From: Cynocephalus volans
Lineage: Eukaryota > Chordata > Mammalia > Dermoptera > Cynocephalidae
DNA length: 64,000 bases
Direction of reading: 5' to 3'
Assembly (NCBI RefSeq): GCF_027409185.1
Contig: NC_084474.1
Span: forward strand, 30,380,382 to 30,444,381
Below the pieces are notes generated by a model, which ran no database searches, was not told the DNA's origin, and worked only from the letters and a program-made list of their open reading frames with translations. Below are positions 1 to 12,056 of this stretch, one piece after another. Both the position numbers and the translations under genes were made by a program. Position 1 is the stretch's first letter, and every line of letters starts with the position of its first letter.

Positions 1-1770
1 TCTAATCACCTAATATAACCAGCAATGTTCTCTTGTCAAATAAAATCACAGGTGATGTGGATTTTAATCTTAATTTTTAGTCTTACTGTTTTAATCTTAA
101 TACATATAATCATCTTAAACTGGTCATAACAAATAATATTTTTATCTTAATACAGATACAGCCCATCTACTGTTCAACTGGTGTTCCCCAGTTCCTTTTT
201 TCGGCTTCAAATGACGCAACTTCTCTAACGTCCCTGGGGAGACTAGTGTAAAGTATAATGTTTCCTGAAATTGTTTTTTCCCTGCACCATTTCGTGACAT
301 CTCTTCCACGCGAAATGTTATATACAACTTTTCTGTTCTGCAGGAAACTCAAGAGAGAGAAGCAAAGGTAAAGAGTGTATTTTAAGGAAAACAGGTAGAA
401 AGGCGTAACATAAGAGCACAGAAATAAATGTGAAGCAAAGAAATATTTGCACAAAAAGAGGAACAAGATGGAGAAACGAGAAAAGAGAAAGACACTCCTA
501 GTACAAAAAAAGAAGAAAAAATGAAGGGAGATAGAGACTTGCTTATTTTTCTAGAAACAAAAGCAAAAATCCTTCTTAAAAAACCTGGTTTCTTCCTTTA
601 CTTAAGAAGATGTTATTAAAGCACTAGACGACGTTCAGCTGACACTCCTAACGAGAGTTCTTCTACCTTCTCTTCCTATATGTTTTGATACCGCTAGTCC
701 TCATCTGTGAATTAGATGCAGGCTACAGACAATGCAGATTCAATCTCTACAAAACTACACTTGTGGTTGCCATCTTTGCCTTAAAAAAACCAAACTCCCT
801 GGACTTGGAAAAAAGGAGTAAATTAAGTTGGAAAACCAGAAAACCACGCATTGCCAAGTCAGGTAGATATCACACAGGTTAACAAATGACTCCTACCTAA
901 CTAAGGTTTCACTAAAGCTCTGGGAAAGAAGGGCAAAGAGCTGTAGCCTTATCGCTACCGCAAGGGTGGGGCATCGAAAGAAAAAAACCAGAGAGGGCGA
1001 GCTATCCCGAGAGGTTTAAGGGAGCCAGTGACTCGGCTCTCGGGAGATCGCATATTAAGCGGCAAATGATATCGGTGGATTAAGGGCAGCTTCAGAGGGA
1101 GTAAAAAAGTGGGCTGCTGGAGGAATGTTCGTGAGACAGCCGAGGCTGATAGGACAAGGAACCCACCGGGCAAAGAATTACGAGTCAAAATGAATAGAGT
1201 GAACGGGCTGATCAGTCTAGGAGACCGGGCGTGGGAGGCCTGAACAGAGGCCGCTAGGCACAGTCTACAGCCAGCCACCTTCTTCGAGAATTCCGTTTCA
1301 GCTCCCCCACACTCAGCCCTTCTCGGGGCCGCCCCTGCCCCGGCGACAACGGCGGGCGCAGCTGTTTCCGCCCGGCCGGGAACCCCGGGGGAAAAGACAT
1401 CCCTGTGGCTCGCGGGCAGGCCGACAGCGGCCGTCTGTGTGTGCTGGGAACCGATTCCGAGACCACCACCGCGGAGCCAAAGCCAGGCTTCGCTCTTTCT
1501 TCCCCTCAGCCTCCTTTATCCCCCAACTTCCCGGCCGGCTGGTGTCCGCTTCGACCGACCGAGACACTCCCCACCCCGCGCGAGCCCCGCGCCCTTCCTC
1601 ACGCCGCCTCTCGCCCCTCCCCGACGCCCTGAGGCTGGGGGAAGACCGGCCAGCCGGACCGCTCCCAAGGCCGCCCGGGTGCCCCCAGGTCCTGGACATC
1701 ACCCCCGCCCGAACGCTCGCACCCTCTCGGCGGCTCCCTCGCGAGCCCAGATGCAGCAAACTCCCCTCAC
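1..1770 (-). other. UBE2W: UBE2W intron 1 (partial)
   Basis: This is the 5' part of UBE2W intron 1. The donor GTGAGG is read on the minus strand at 1770-1765 and no acceptor is expected inside the window. The first 1.2 kb is AT-rich and I recognise no exon or clear repeat in it. From about 1290 the DNA becomes CpG-rich as part of the promoter island. Open frames in that GC-rich part have no recognisable protein. Confidence 0.75.
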
Positions 1771-1785
1771 CTGCATTGACGCCAT
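1771..1785 (-). CDS. UBE2W: UBE2W first coding exon (MASMQ), ubiquitin-conjugating enzyme E2 W
   Basis: UBE2W is an E2 enzyme that attaches ubiquitin to the alpha-amino group of protein N-termini. It works with RING ligases such as CHIP and FANCL. On the minus strand a five-codon exon reads ATG GCG TCA ATG CAG = MASMQ and is followed at once by the donor GTGAGG. This equals the N-terminus and, as I recall it, the first exon junction of human UBE2W (MASMQ, then KRLQKELL in the next exon). The catalytic UBC fold lies in later exons beyond the left edge. The exon sits in a CpG island with a GC box and an inverted CCAAT upstream, as expected for a housekeeping gene. Synteny with ELOC-TMEM70-LY96 supports the call. 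So short an exon would not be convincing on its own; the intron and context decide it. Confidence 0.88.
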
Positions 1786-2010
1786 GATGGAACCATCCCT
1801 CCAAGGCCGGCAAGGCCAGAGACGCAGGAGGCGGAGCTGCCGTGCTCGCGTCACGCCGCAGGCGCCCAAACATCCTGGGCGTGGGGGGCGGGGCCTCCGA
1901 TGGGAAGGGGACGACGCGAGGACATTGGCTGGCGCGCGGGGCGTCGGGGGGCGTGGGCGGGGGCGAGGTATGTGGCGTTGGAGGTCCACTTCATCACAAC
2001 CCGGCTCGTC
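1786..2010 (-). promoter_or_regulatory. UBE2W: UBE2W CpG-island promoter
   Basis: The CpG-dense block runs from about 1290 to 2010 and covers the exon and upstream DNA. A GC box (GGGGCGGGGCC) lies at 1885-1895. An inverted CCAAT (ATTGG) lies at 1924-1928, about 140 bases upstream of the start codon. There is no TATA box. The minus-strand start site probably falls between 1800 and 1880; its exact position cannot be read from the sequence. Confidence 0.7.
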
Positions 2011-3914
2011 GGCGTCGGAGTCGGTCAGCCACACCCGCTTCTCTGTCTGAGGAGATGCCGCTCTACTTTTGATATGACTACGGTTGTTGATTTTTCCGTG
2101 TATCCCGTGAGGTCTTGATGATGTCTGGATCCGTGCGGGTTTTTTTGTTTCGTTTTGTTTTTCCAACGGCTTACAGATTTTTCTTTTCGGGTGTCGTTTC
2201 CACATCACTGAGCCCCCTTTAACACCCTTGCGGCCGGATAAAACTTCCCGCCCGGCTGCTTTCTGGTCTTTGCGGACCTGGAAGCCTTCTCATATTCCTG
2301 TGTCGACAGGTTCCTCGTACAACGGGATGAGAATCGAGAGCAGAATCTCACTGATACTTTAAAGGCAAAGATATTTAGATTTGTAGAGCTGAAACTTGTC
2401 TGAATGGGGAAAGAAATTTTTGAAGTTTTTCTTTTTGTGTGCGATTTCCACTCCCTTACCTCAGCCCCTTAGTTTTAAACTTCACATGTATCAGTAATAT
2501 GTATGGTTTTTAGAGTAGTCTAAATTCGACTAAAAGTTTGACCCTAGGCATGAATTTTTTTTACTATGCCAGTGTCGTGCTATAATATACACTTACTTAT
2601 ACCTTCTATCACGTTCAGTCTGTTTCTTGGCGGGCAGTTCTGTGGTCGACAGTTTTGTGGTCATCTGACCTAGGGATGAATTTGGGTAGTAGGGAAAGCT
2701 GAGCATACAGAATTTATTCTAGGAATGCATCAGTTCTGCCAACGTTTATCAAAACCACGTTTTTGAAAGCTGTCCTAGAACTGAAGATGTCATTGGTTTA
2801 TAAGAGGAAAATGGAAGCCAAAAGCTTGCACCTCGTGTTCTACTTCTAAAAAATTAAGCTGGTTGACACACTGAGTTTCTAGAAGGCTTTTACTTTACCA
2901 GAAAAAGCTTAAAATCTGTCATTTTATTGACTCTGCTTTCTTTTTAGAAATTTCTCTGAGATATAAATATAACAGCAATATAGGAAACCATTATTCACAC
3001 TCTTAAGATAGATCATTATGTTCTCTGGGAACTTCCGTAATGTAAAATGTGTTCAAAAATGAAAAATCTTTCAAATACGCCAGTTATTCTATGACATAAT
3101 ATTAAACACTCTGTTCTTCACCACTATAGAGGCAATTATATTGGTATACTCTTTCCTGTCTCAGACTTCCACCCTATTGCCAAAAATGGGCTGATTTTCC
3201 TTTTGTTGTGCAAAATGAGAGTCCTTGAGGAATGTTTGGAAGCTCTTCCCAAACAGGAATCAACCAGAAGAATATCAGGTGTTAGCCCAGTCCTACTGTC
3301 AACATTACAACAGTGAGTAAAACCCACATTTCTCGATGAACGAGGAAAGCTTATAGAAAAAGTTTCCGAATATACTTTCTTCTGGAGATCTTTATCTATG
3401 ATCTCAGAAAATTGCTCCAGAAGATCAGATTTTACCATCAAAGTTTCACTTAAAAGCTGATTCTTCCTAAAGGTATAAGTGACATCAGATGATCCCACAA
3501 ACAAAGCATTATGTCATCATCAGAGCAAACAACCTGACGTGACAGATACTAATAAGGAAGAAAAGTGGTTACAGGAATTCTGCCACTCCTCACAGTGGAA
3601 CCCGTATCTGGTCCCTTGGGTTTTATATGTATTAAGTGGATCTTCACAGGAGGGAAAAGTCAATACCAGTCATATCTTTCCAGGAAAAACTAAATAGCCC
3701 ATAATTACCTATCTTCTTCATTCCTTCATTAATATATAATAGAAAAATCCTGGCATACCGAGGAGCTAAAAGTGACTTTCAGATGGTATGGAGTTATATA
3801 AATATATCCAGTGGGGGGCATGAAATATTTTTATCTAAAACACTTGATTATACAATTTTTAAGACTAGGCTTACATCTCATGTCTTTAAAGAGGAGGGCT
3901 TACTGTCAGATAGG
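2011..3914. other. Intergenic DNA, no gene recognised
   Basis: Unique AT-rich DNA upstream of UBE2W. A minus-strand open frame of about 122 codons at 3136-3504 has no domain or family I recognise. No poly(A) tail or target-site duplication suggests a retrocopy. Confidence 0.5.
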
Positions 3915-4440
3915 TAAAAGTTAAAATGTCTGACAATACTGAAATAGAGCTCCCTACACCCTCATAATGTACACTATCTGCTTCTGTAGAATTGCTTGCT
4001 TGACCTAAGTAACTCCATTTTGCCCCCTGTCTGACCTGCAGACTACCCCCGCTTCTGCATGAGAAATTGTTGACCTTTTCATAGAAACAAAAAACAATTG
4101 CATAGAAAAAGGAGCCATACACAGTGAATTATTACATGGGAACAGGAACCATACACAATGAAAACTTGTATGCTTGATTACTTGAACGGCTCATTCTCAG
4201 CCTCTGTGACCTAGCTCCCTAGCTTGCTTTGTGCACCTGGACAAACCCGTGTGCCAACGGGATGTAGTTTTTGCCTTTGAAAACCCCACAAGACCAAAGC
4301 CTGATGCTGCTCTTCCTTGGTTGTACCTTGGGAGACGGACGCTGGCCAGCTGGAGTGAATAAACTGCCCTTTACTGCACGAATGGCGTTTAAGTGCATTA
4401 ATTGTGGGAGGGTGCCTCACAACAATACTAAAAGTAGGAG
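3915..4440 (+). mobile_element. Probable solo LTR, ERV1-like
   Basis: The stretch resembles a class I endogenous retroviral LTR on the plus strand. It has a CTAAGTAACTCCATTTTG-type U3 segment near 4002 and ends in a polyadenylation region with AATAAA at about 4359. Edges and subfamily are uncertain and no retroviral gene is seen. Confidence 0.4.
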
Positions 4441-4544
4441 AGGAGTGAACCTCTCAAACTCTATTGGTACAATTACTTTAGAAAACAGTTCAGCAATATG
4501 AAGTTTCAAATATCCTGACAATCTTTTTAATAGTATCATTTGTA

Positions 4545-4700
4545 ATAAAAGATACTTGAGACATATTAAATGAAATACGTTTGCTTTGTTTGGATCCTGA
4601 TTCAAACAAATTGTAAAAAAGGTATTTTGGGGACAACTGAAGAGAATGAAACATAAAATGGATATTAGATGATATTAAGGAATTGTTATTTTTTTACATT
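4545..4700 (+). repeat. Ancient dispersed repeat, copy A
   Basis: It shares the order GATACTT.AGA.ACATATTAAA, then TTGTTTGGATCCTG, then TGGATAT.G with 13575-13695. I recognise it as an old mammalian repeat but cannot name the subfamily. Confidence 0.45.
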
Positions 4701-5224
4701 TGATAATGGCATTTATTTTTTAATTTCCATAATAATTAGAAATGACCATCAGCTTTCAAGGAAGTAATTTGCCCTCCTCTCACAAACTACCCCCTACCTC
4801 CACCTCCCTGGGTGCAAAAAAATCAGGACATACACAAGCTGTGTATGTGCCTGAGGTCTTCCCTTACAAGGTAAGGAGAGAGCCCAAGACACAGCTGGAC
4901 TTTCTGGTAGTAAAGAAGAGGAAATATGGGAAACCACATTAGTCTAGTAACATTGGAGGACCCACAAAGGGACCAAAGGGCAAATGCTGCAATATTGATA
5001 ATGTAAGGTGGTTTATAAATGCTTGTGTTCTAGTGATTTACCAGACTGGAAAGTCAGAAGCAGTCCTGTTAGGATTTGCTCCTTGGAGCATGGAGAGGCA
5101 GAGTTTGAGTCCTTGCTTGAGTCTGCATCTCTGCAGAGTAGTTTGTTCTTAGTCTCCTGGTGACTGATCTCACCAGAGAAATGGAGGCAGGTCAGCAATC
5201 AACAGCTTGTTTACTGGATGTTGG

Positions 5225-5385
5225 AAAAGGCTAAGAATCCAAGACTTGTGTTCTTATTCTAGCTCCATCATTGGCAAGTTTGGACAAGGCTGTTAATCTC
5301 CCTGGGTTTATTTCCTTATCAGTAAAATAAGCAAGTCAGACTATGTAACCTTTATGGTTTCAAATTCCATGCATCTATTAAAGAC
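5225..5385 (+). repeat. MIR SINE fragment
   Basis: MIR-like central block in plus orientation: a 'TTGGCAAGTTTGGACAAG' motif, then 'AATCTCCCTGGGTTTA' and 'CTTATCAGTAAAATAAG'. Its divergence is consistent with an old element. Confidence 0.6.
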
Positions 5386-6570
5386 AATTAAAATTTTAAA
5401 TGATGTGTCTAAAATACCACGTTAAAAAGTCTAAAACTGCAATGGGAATGATGTACTATTTTAAGTTTAAAAGTCACTTGTAAATATAGTAAAGAATGAA
5501 CCTTAGCTTCATAGTAATTTATGTAGAAATACTGGGGGTTTTAGTTATATAATCCAGTTGAACTATAGATGGGATTTCATAAAGTAGCAGAAACTCCATC
5601 TTCATAATTTAGAGTAGTACTTTAAGAAAAGCATATGTACAAAGCAAAAATTTATTATTTTTTATAATTTTGAATCCAAAAAGTCATTTCATGTGAATCT
5701 CCTAATAAACGACAAAGAAAATTATCAAATTAACAATGGTTTGTATATGTGGCTTATTTTGTGTGACTTATTACTTGAAAAGGTTGTGGTTCTACCTTTT
5801 TTTTTTTTTTTTCCTATGGAACTCTTTAAAAATCAAGTGAAAGCCACGGACTGACTCCACAAAAAAATGCACATATGCATGAAATTTTGTATTTCAGGAA
5901 GTTACCTGGCCCTCAGAAGTTCATCCATTGGCAGAGTTGCGTAAACTTTAAGAACACTTTTACCGAAGGGTGAAGACAGATACCTTCCAAAATTTGTCTA
6001 TCTTTTATGTAGACATAATATCATAACACTCGCTTCCTCTTTGTTGTTTGTTTTTCTATCTTCCTGAAAAGCAGGATGCTGTGCAAAAAGCACTGGATTG
6101 GGAACCAAAAGAGCTAAGAGCTTGCCTTGATTCTTACCAGGAGTGCTACTAAACTTATTTAACAGGTATGGCACAGGTAGAGGTGTGGTATTCAGAACAG
6201 AGGCTGCTCTTTGATAGGGCAGTGTCCTGAAAACTCTGCTGGGTGGGCCAGGTATCTTTAGTAAAATCATGGGGGATTCTAGGGGGTTTCAGAGGTCATA
6301 AAAGGGAGGTTCTTTTGGAGGTTTGAGTGCAAGGGCTATTTACTAACTGCTATAGGAGTACTTCAGTGTTTTCTTTTGGGGGTGATAGAAATATTCTAAA
6401 ACTAAATTGTGGTGATGGTAACCCAACTATGTCAAACTGTACACTTACAATGGGTGAATTTTATGGTATGTAAATTATCTCAATAAATCTGCTTAAAAAG
6501 AGAGAGAGGCATTTTGATATTTCAACACAGCCACACCCGTGAGTCCTGGCTGGCTTTCAGCTTGGCTCTC
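5386..6570. other. Intergenic DNA, no feature recognised
   Basis: AT-rich unique sequence with a T homopolymer near 5798-5811. I see no gene. Confidence 0.4.
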
Positions 6571-6690
6571 ATTATTATTATTATTATTATTATTTTATTT
6601 TACTGGTGGATGGCCAGTACAGGGATCAAACCCCAGACCTTGGTGTTATCAGCATGATGCTCTAACCAACTGAGCTAGTCAGACAGCACC
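6571..6690 (-). mobile_element. tRNA-Ile-derived SINE (monomer), with TTA-repeat tail
   Basis: Minus-strand copy. The tail is a (TTA)n run at 6571-6595 on the plus strand. The tRNA-like body reads TGGTGGATGGCCAGTACAGG ... AACCAACTGAGCTAG, including the complement of a B box near 6620-6635. Confidence 0.85.
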
Positions 6691-7074
6691 TGACTGTCAT
6701 ACTAGTGGTATGAGAACTAAGGCTGGTCAGGCATCTCCCTATGTCTGGATTTCTTCATCTGTAAAATGGAGGGTCAATGATTTCTTCAAATATTTCCAGA
6801 TAAATTCTTTTCCTTGTTAAAAAAATTCCATAATTATGTCATCATAATTCATATTGTCCCCTTTTCACCTGCTCATTAGGCCTTTACTATCAAACACATA
6901 TTCATAATTCCTCTGCTTCTTAGGAGTGATTACAGCCCTAGTTATTTTGTCTCTGCCAGACAGTCTCTGCCAGACATAGGCTTTTACAGCCTATGACCTT
7001 ACCTTCTGCCTAGCTTTCCCATCCCTATTTTGTGCCTCATTTTACCTGATCTTTGCTTCACGTGTCAAAAAAAG

Positions 7075-7250
7075 CAGTAGACTTGGAATCAAAAAGCTTA
7101 GGTTTGAATTCTAACTTCTTGTTAGTTCTGTGACCTGGAGTTGGTCATTTAAATTTCTCTAAACCTTAGCTTCCTTATTTGTAAAATGCACATGGTTTGT
7201 GGTGGGGTCTAAATCATGGATGTGAAGGAGTTTTGTGAATTGTGCAGCAC
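7075..7250 (+). repeat. MIR SINE fragment
   Basis: Plus-oriented MIR core: TTTGAATTCTAACTTC, GTTCTGTGACCTGGAG, then TTATTTGTAAAATG. Confidence 0.65.
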
Positions 7251-7436
7251 TATAGTTATGAGAGGCAATCCCTAGTTTTTCTTCCTCATTACTCAATGCT
7301 CTCTGTCCAGCAAGCAGGTGAAATGTTGACTAGAGATAAGGAATGGAGTATATGGCAGTGACTGAGAAATATCCCTGCCAAGATTCCCAAATTTCATAGC
7401 ACTTGTGAACACAGAGGAGTCCGGGCACACACTCTG

Positions 7437-7807
7437 TTCTATGGTCTGAATGTTTATGTCCCCAACACCACCAAATTTATGTGTTGAAACCTTAACACTT
7501 AAGGTGATGTTATTAGGAGATGGCACCTTTGGAAGGTGATTAGGTCATAAGGGTGAAGTCCTCACGAATGGGATTAGTTCCCTTATAAAAGAGACCCCAG
7601 AAAGACCCTTGCCACTCCCGCCATGTGAGGACACAGCAAAAAGATGGTTGTCCATGAACCAATAAGAGGGCCCTAACCAGACACTGAATCTTTTGCTGCC
7701 TTGATATTGGACTTTCCAGCCTCCAGAACTATAAGTAAATTTCTGTTGTTTATAAGCCGCCTGGTCTATGGTATTTTTGTTATAGCAGCCAGAGTGGACT
7801 AACACAC
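7437..7807 (+). mobile_element. ERVL-MaLR solo LTR (MST/MLT1-like)
   Basis: It has the full run of MaLR landmarks: TATGGTCTGAATG-like start, GGTGATTAGGTCAT, TTATAAAAGAG, CCATGTGAGGACACAGC, TTGGACTTTCCAGCCTCCAG, and the end GTGGACTAACACA. No internal retroviral genes flank it. Confidence 0.85.
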
Positions 7808-8019
7808 TCTGCTCTGAACAAAGTTTGCAATAGACAAAATTTAAAGGTTGGGATTTTGCCTCTCCCCACTCCACCCAGTGTGCAAAGGTGGCCTTGTGGT
7901 TGCCCCACCTTCCCCATATGTGGCATCTTCCCAGACCTGCCTTTACTAATGACAATAATGATAACAGCTGCCTTGGGTTGAATATTTATATGTGCCACAT
8001 GGGCACCATGAGAGGCACT

Positions 8020-8554
8020 TTGTATTTCCTGTGTAGAAGTGAAAAAATTGCTTCCTTCTACCTCCTAGGTTCTTTTGGTCTACAAATTAAGTTGACATAA
8101 GGCAGATTAACAGAAGAAAACAATCATAATTACATATCTATGCATAAGAATGCCACACAAAAATATGAGATTCAAACAGGCAGCTGGATGATTGAAGCTT
8201 ATATATCATCCTGAGCTGCAGAAAGGAATACAGGTTTGGGGCTTCTGGGTGGTGTTGAAAAATTATGGTAGGCTGAAGGGAGGAAATGTATGGTGAATAA
8301 AGGTTTACTTGTTACCTTATCACCTGAGAGATAAAAATTGTCTCAGATTAGCTCTCTTTCTGGTACAGATAACTTTGCTAATAATAATTTACCTTATAGA
8401 TGTAAATTTCATTTACATAATGGTAACATTTCAGAGCTTCTGTGTCTGCAGTTTCTCAAAATAACCAGCTCAAAATAATCAATATGCTAAAAAGGCATAT
8501 TTTAAAGTGGCATGTTCTGGTCTCCTTTAGTCATATTTCAGGATGGTGTGTCCT
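8020..8554. other. Unclassified, possibly ERV-derived DNA
   Basis: The motif TACAAATTAAGTTGACATAAGGCAGATTAACAG near 8081-8113 resembles repeat DNA I have seen in mammals, but I cannot assign a family. No gene is visible. Confidence 0.25.
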
Positions 8555-8750
8555 GAACCCCATCACCTGTATTATTTAATCTTTAAAACAGCACTATGAG
8601 GTTCATAAGATGATTCCCATTTTAGAGGTAAGGAAACAGAGAGGCTAAGTAATTTGCCAAAGTCACTCATTTTATGAATAAAAGAGTCAGACTCCTACCT
8701 TGGGAATTCTAACTCTATGCCTGAAGATTGAATTCTTTAACCAGTGCACA
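8555..8750 (-). repeat. MIR SINE
   Basis: Complement of the MIR core: CCCATTTTAGAGGTAAGGAA, then GAGGCTAAGTAATTTGCCAA, then AAAGTCACTCA. Confidence 0.75.
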
Positions 8751-8865
8751 TATTATCCTTCAAAATCCATTCTCTCAATGACCCATATCAATGAGGCTTT
8801 AGAATAAAAGTAACTCTGATCAAGTTGATTCATTTTAAACTATTAAACTTAAAAGGTGGATTTTA

Positions 8866-9039
8866 GGGCCGGCCCATGGCTCACTCGGAAGAGTGTGGTG
8901 CTGATAACACCAAGGCCACGGGTTCAGATGCCTTTAGGGATGGCCGGTTAGCTCACTGGGTGAGCGTGGTGCTGACAACACCAAGTCAAGGGTTAAGATC
9001 CCCTTACCGGTCATCTTTAAAAAAAAAAAAAAAAAAAAG
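8866..9039 (+). mobile_element. Dimeric tRNA-Ile-derived SINE (CYN-like)
   Basis: Two tRNA-like units sit head to tail. The first starts GGGCCGGCCCATGGCTCACT. The second starts GATGGCCGGTTAGCTCACT and ends GGTCATCTTT before an A tail. Target-site duplications TGGATTTTA (8857-8865) and CGGATTTTA (9040-9048) flank it. Confidence 0.93.
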
Positions 9040-9884
9040 CGGATTTTACATTTTACCAGGAACATCTGATGCCCTTTAAGACATCTAATTGATGAATTTT
9101 CAGCTTGACAAAGTAAAAAAAAAAAAAAAAGGTGGCAATTTTGTCCAACAAGCGTATATTAGATGCCAGTCATTAGGGATATAAAGATGAATAAGATACA
9201 GCCCCATTGCTTACAGTCAGGAATACAGAGGTAAGAAAGGATTGTCACAATATGGGAAAAACTACTTACTGGCTATGATGGGAGCATAAGGCAGGGGCAT
9301 TTGACCCCACCTAGGAGCTGATGACATCTTCCTGGAAGAACTAAGACTTGACCAGAGGTGAAAAGGACTAGAAGCAAAGCATCTGGCAGAGGGAGCATGA
9401 GTTGTGTGTCTGGTATCTACAGAGAATGACAAACAGTTTGGTATTGCCCAACAGAAATTTCCAGGAGGGGATTGAAGATGAAACTGAAGAGGCAGGAAAA
9501 TCTACCTGCTCATGAAAGGTTTTGTTGCCTGATGAGGAGGCTGAACTTTATGTTAGAGACCATTTGGCACATTTGAGGGAGAAGTGCTAAGCCCATATTT
9601 GTATTTTAGAATTGTTACCCAACCCATACTGGCCAGCTGCCAAAATAATAAGTTAGGGTAGAATGATCACCCTGGTGGCTGGACAGATTTGATTAGGTAA
9701 GGTCAAAAATGAAAAATCAGAAAAGGAGGCTATTGCCAGGGTCTGTGAGACTGAGGATGAGAGATTGGACTAGGGCATGTATGGAAAAGAAAAGAAGGAC
9801 GCTAGAGATAGGAAAGAGAGCAGACAAGACTGAGAGATTTGTTGCATGTAGGGGATTAGGAAAAGGAAAGAGTTGATTGCCAGG

Positions 9885-10515
9885 TTTTTTTTATTGAAAA
9901 ATAATTGATTATATATATTTGTGGCATACAGAGTTGATTGTCAATACTTGTGTACAATATGTGATGATAAATCAGGATTAATAGTATATTCGTTATTATA
10001 AAATATAATCACTGTTTGTGTCCCTTAACCAATTTCTCCCTAACCACTCTCCCCGTCCCCCTTTCCTGCCTGTGGTAACCACAGTTCTGTTCTCTCCTGA
10101 AAATTCAGTGTGTTATTGTGATTTTTTCTTTCTTTTTTAGCTTCCACTTATGAGTGAGGACATGTGGTCTCTTTCTGTGCCTGGCTTATTTCACTTAACA
10201 TAATTTTCTCCAAGCTCCTCCATGTTGCTGCAAATGGTAGAATTTCATTCTTTTTTATGGCTGAGTAGCGTTCCATTGTGTGTATTTACTACATTTTCCT
10301 TATCCAGTCATCCATCAATGGACATTTAAGTTAGTTCCATTATCTTGGCTATTGTAAATAGAGCTGTGATAAACATGGGAGTAGCACAGCCATTATGGAA
10401 AACAGTATGGAAGTTTCTCAAACAACTACTGATAGATCTACTATATGATCCAACAATTCCTCTACTGGGCATATACTGAAAGGAGTGGAAATCATCATGT
10501 CAAAGGGACACCTGA
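9885..10515 (-). mobile_element. L1 3' fragment with 5' inversion
   Basis: Positions 9885-10378 read as an L1 3' end on the minus strand, starting from a T-rich tail and containing the complement of the familiar 'ATGGAATACTACTCAGCC' block. Positions 10379-10515 read as the adjoining upstream L1 segment in plus orientation (ATTATGGAAAACAGTATGGA). This is the usual product of twin priming. No intact reading frame remains. Confidence 0.8.
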
Positions 10516-10554
10516 GTGGCAGGTTTCTGATTTGAAAATACAGGAGTGGGCAGA

Positions 10555-10941
10555 TGCTATAGTTTGAATGTATCCCCAAACATTCATGTGTGGGAAACCT
10601 AATCACCAGTGAAACAGTACTGAGAGCTGGGACCTTTAAGAAGTGATTAGGTCATGAGAGTTCTGCCCTCATGAATGGATTAATGTTGGAATGGTGGTGG
10701 GAGTGAGTTAATAATTGCAGGAGTGGGTTCCTGAAAAAAAGGATGAGTTTGACCCCCTTCCTCTCTTCCTTGTCCTTCTGCTCTCCACCATGGGATGATG
10801 CAGCAAGAAGGGTCTTACCAGATGCAGACCCCTTGACCTTGGACTTCCCAGCTGCAGAACCATAAGAAATAAATCTCTGTTCTTTATAAATTACCCAGTT
10901 TTGGGCATTCTGTTATAGCAGCACAAAATGCACTAAGACAG
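10555..10941 (+). mobile_element. ERVL-MaLR solo LTR (MST-like)
   Basis: Landmarks in order: GCTATAGTTTGAATG, GTGATTAGGTCATGAG, CTCATGAATGGATTAATG, CACCATGGGATGATGCAGCA, TTGGACTTCCCAG, and GCACTAAGACA at the end. Confidence 0.85.
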
Positions 10942-11406
10942 TAGAAATAGAGGAAATGAAAGCAGAAGGGGAAGAAAAATAATTCCCTTTTGGACATATT
11001 TGAGATTTTTAAATTTCCTGTAGGACATCTGTTTTAGTCAGGCCTTTTTCAAGTGGAAGTTGTAAAATCTATCTCAAATGAAGTCAAGGAGGAAAATAAA
11101 TTCATTAGGAAATCTTGCGAAGAGAAGCTCAGCTGGTATGGAAATCTCTTTTTCTGTCAGTCTCTGTGGTGAACAATATAACCTCCAGTTTCCACTCATA
11201 TCCACCCTTCCAGCTCAGTAACCCCAGTGGATAGTTCTAGCAGCAAAGATCTGGGAGAAGCTCCAATTGGCTTAGCTTTAATCAGCTCCGTCCCTCAACC
11301 AATCAAAGTGATGAAGTGAGGTACCCCTGTTAGGTCAGGCCTATGCTGACTTCTGTAGCATTGGTTGGAGTGGGGTCAGCCCTGCCCAAATACTGTATAA
11401 CAAGAC

Positions 11407-11502
11407 TTTTTTTTTTTTTTTTTGGTGGCTGGCCAGTACAGGGATGAACCCTTGGTGCTATCAGCACCACCCTCTAACCAACTGAGATAACTGGTCTGCC
11501 TA
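11407..11502 (-). mobile_element. tRNA-Ile-derived SINE (monomer)
   Basis: A T tail is followed by GGTGGCTGGCCAGTACAGGG and the complement of the A-box region, CTCTAACCAACTGAGATAA. Confidence 0.88.
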
Positions 11503-11886
11503 AAGAAGCTTCTGAAACTAGAATAAGGGAGATAAGAGGAGAGACACCAGAGAGACCAAAACTACAGATATCCACTATTAAAAGGGATATATTCAGCAAA
11601 CAATTCTATTCCATAGGCTTCCAGGTTTTAATTTGTGAGGAAATGGGGAATAACTTTCATTTAAGTGAAATTCTGGATTATGATACAGCATTAGATAGCC
11701 TGAACATTTTAATAACTTATATGTGACTGTTCTTGTGACACAGGGACGAGAAGTTCTGGCACCTTCCTGAATTTTAATTCAGGGCAGGGAAAGCCCATGG
11801 AGCAGGTTTGAAAGGAAAACAAGTAACAACATCCCTTAAAGTCCAGCTCATTCAGCAAAATAATTACATTTAAAACCAAGAAAATA

Positions 11887-11993
11887 GGGCTGGCCAGTTA
11901 GTTCAGTTGGTTAGAGCACAGACTTCTAACACCAAGGTCACCAGTTCAGATGCCCATACTGGCCAGCCACCAAAAATAAATAAATAAAAATAA

Positions 11994-12024
<31 letters not shown>

Positions 12025-12056
12025 AACATACATACATACATACATACATACATACC
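11887..12056 (+). mobile_element. tRNA-Ile-derived SINE with (TAAA)n and (CATA)n tail
   Basis: The body starts GGGCTGGCCAGTTAGTTCAG and ends CTGGCCAGCCACCAAAA. It runs into an AATA-repeat tail and then a CATA microsatellite at about 12028-12055. Confidence 0.9.

Noticed and set aside
1313-2208. Long open frames on both strands across the UBE2W promoter
   Set aside because: They come from CpG-rich DNA with few stop codons. Only the MASMQ exon agrees with a known gene.
3136-3504. Open frame of about 122 codons on the minus strand
   Set aside because: No recognisable domain, no upstream promoter or splice evidence, and it starts without a good ATG context. Several frames of this length are expected by chance in 64 kb.
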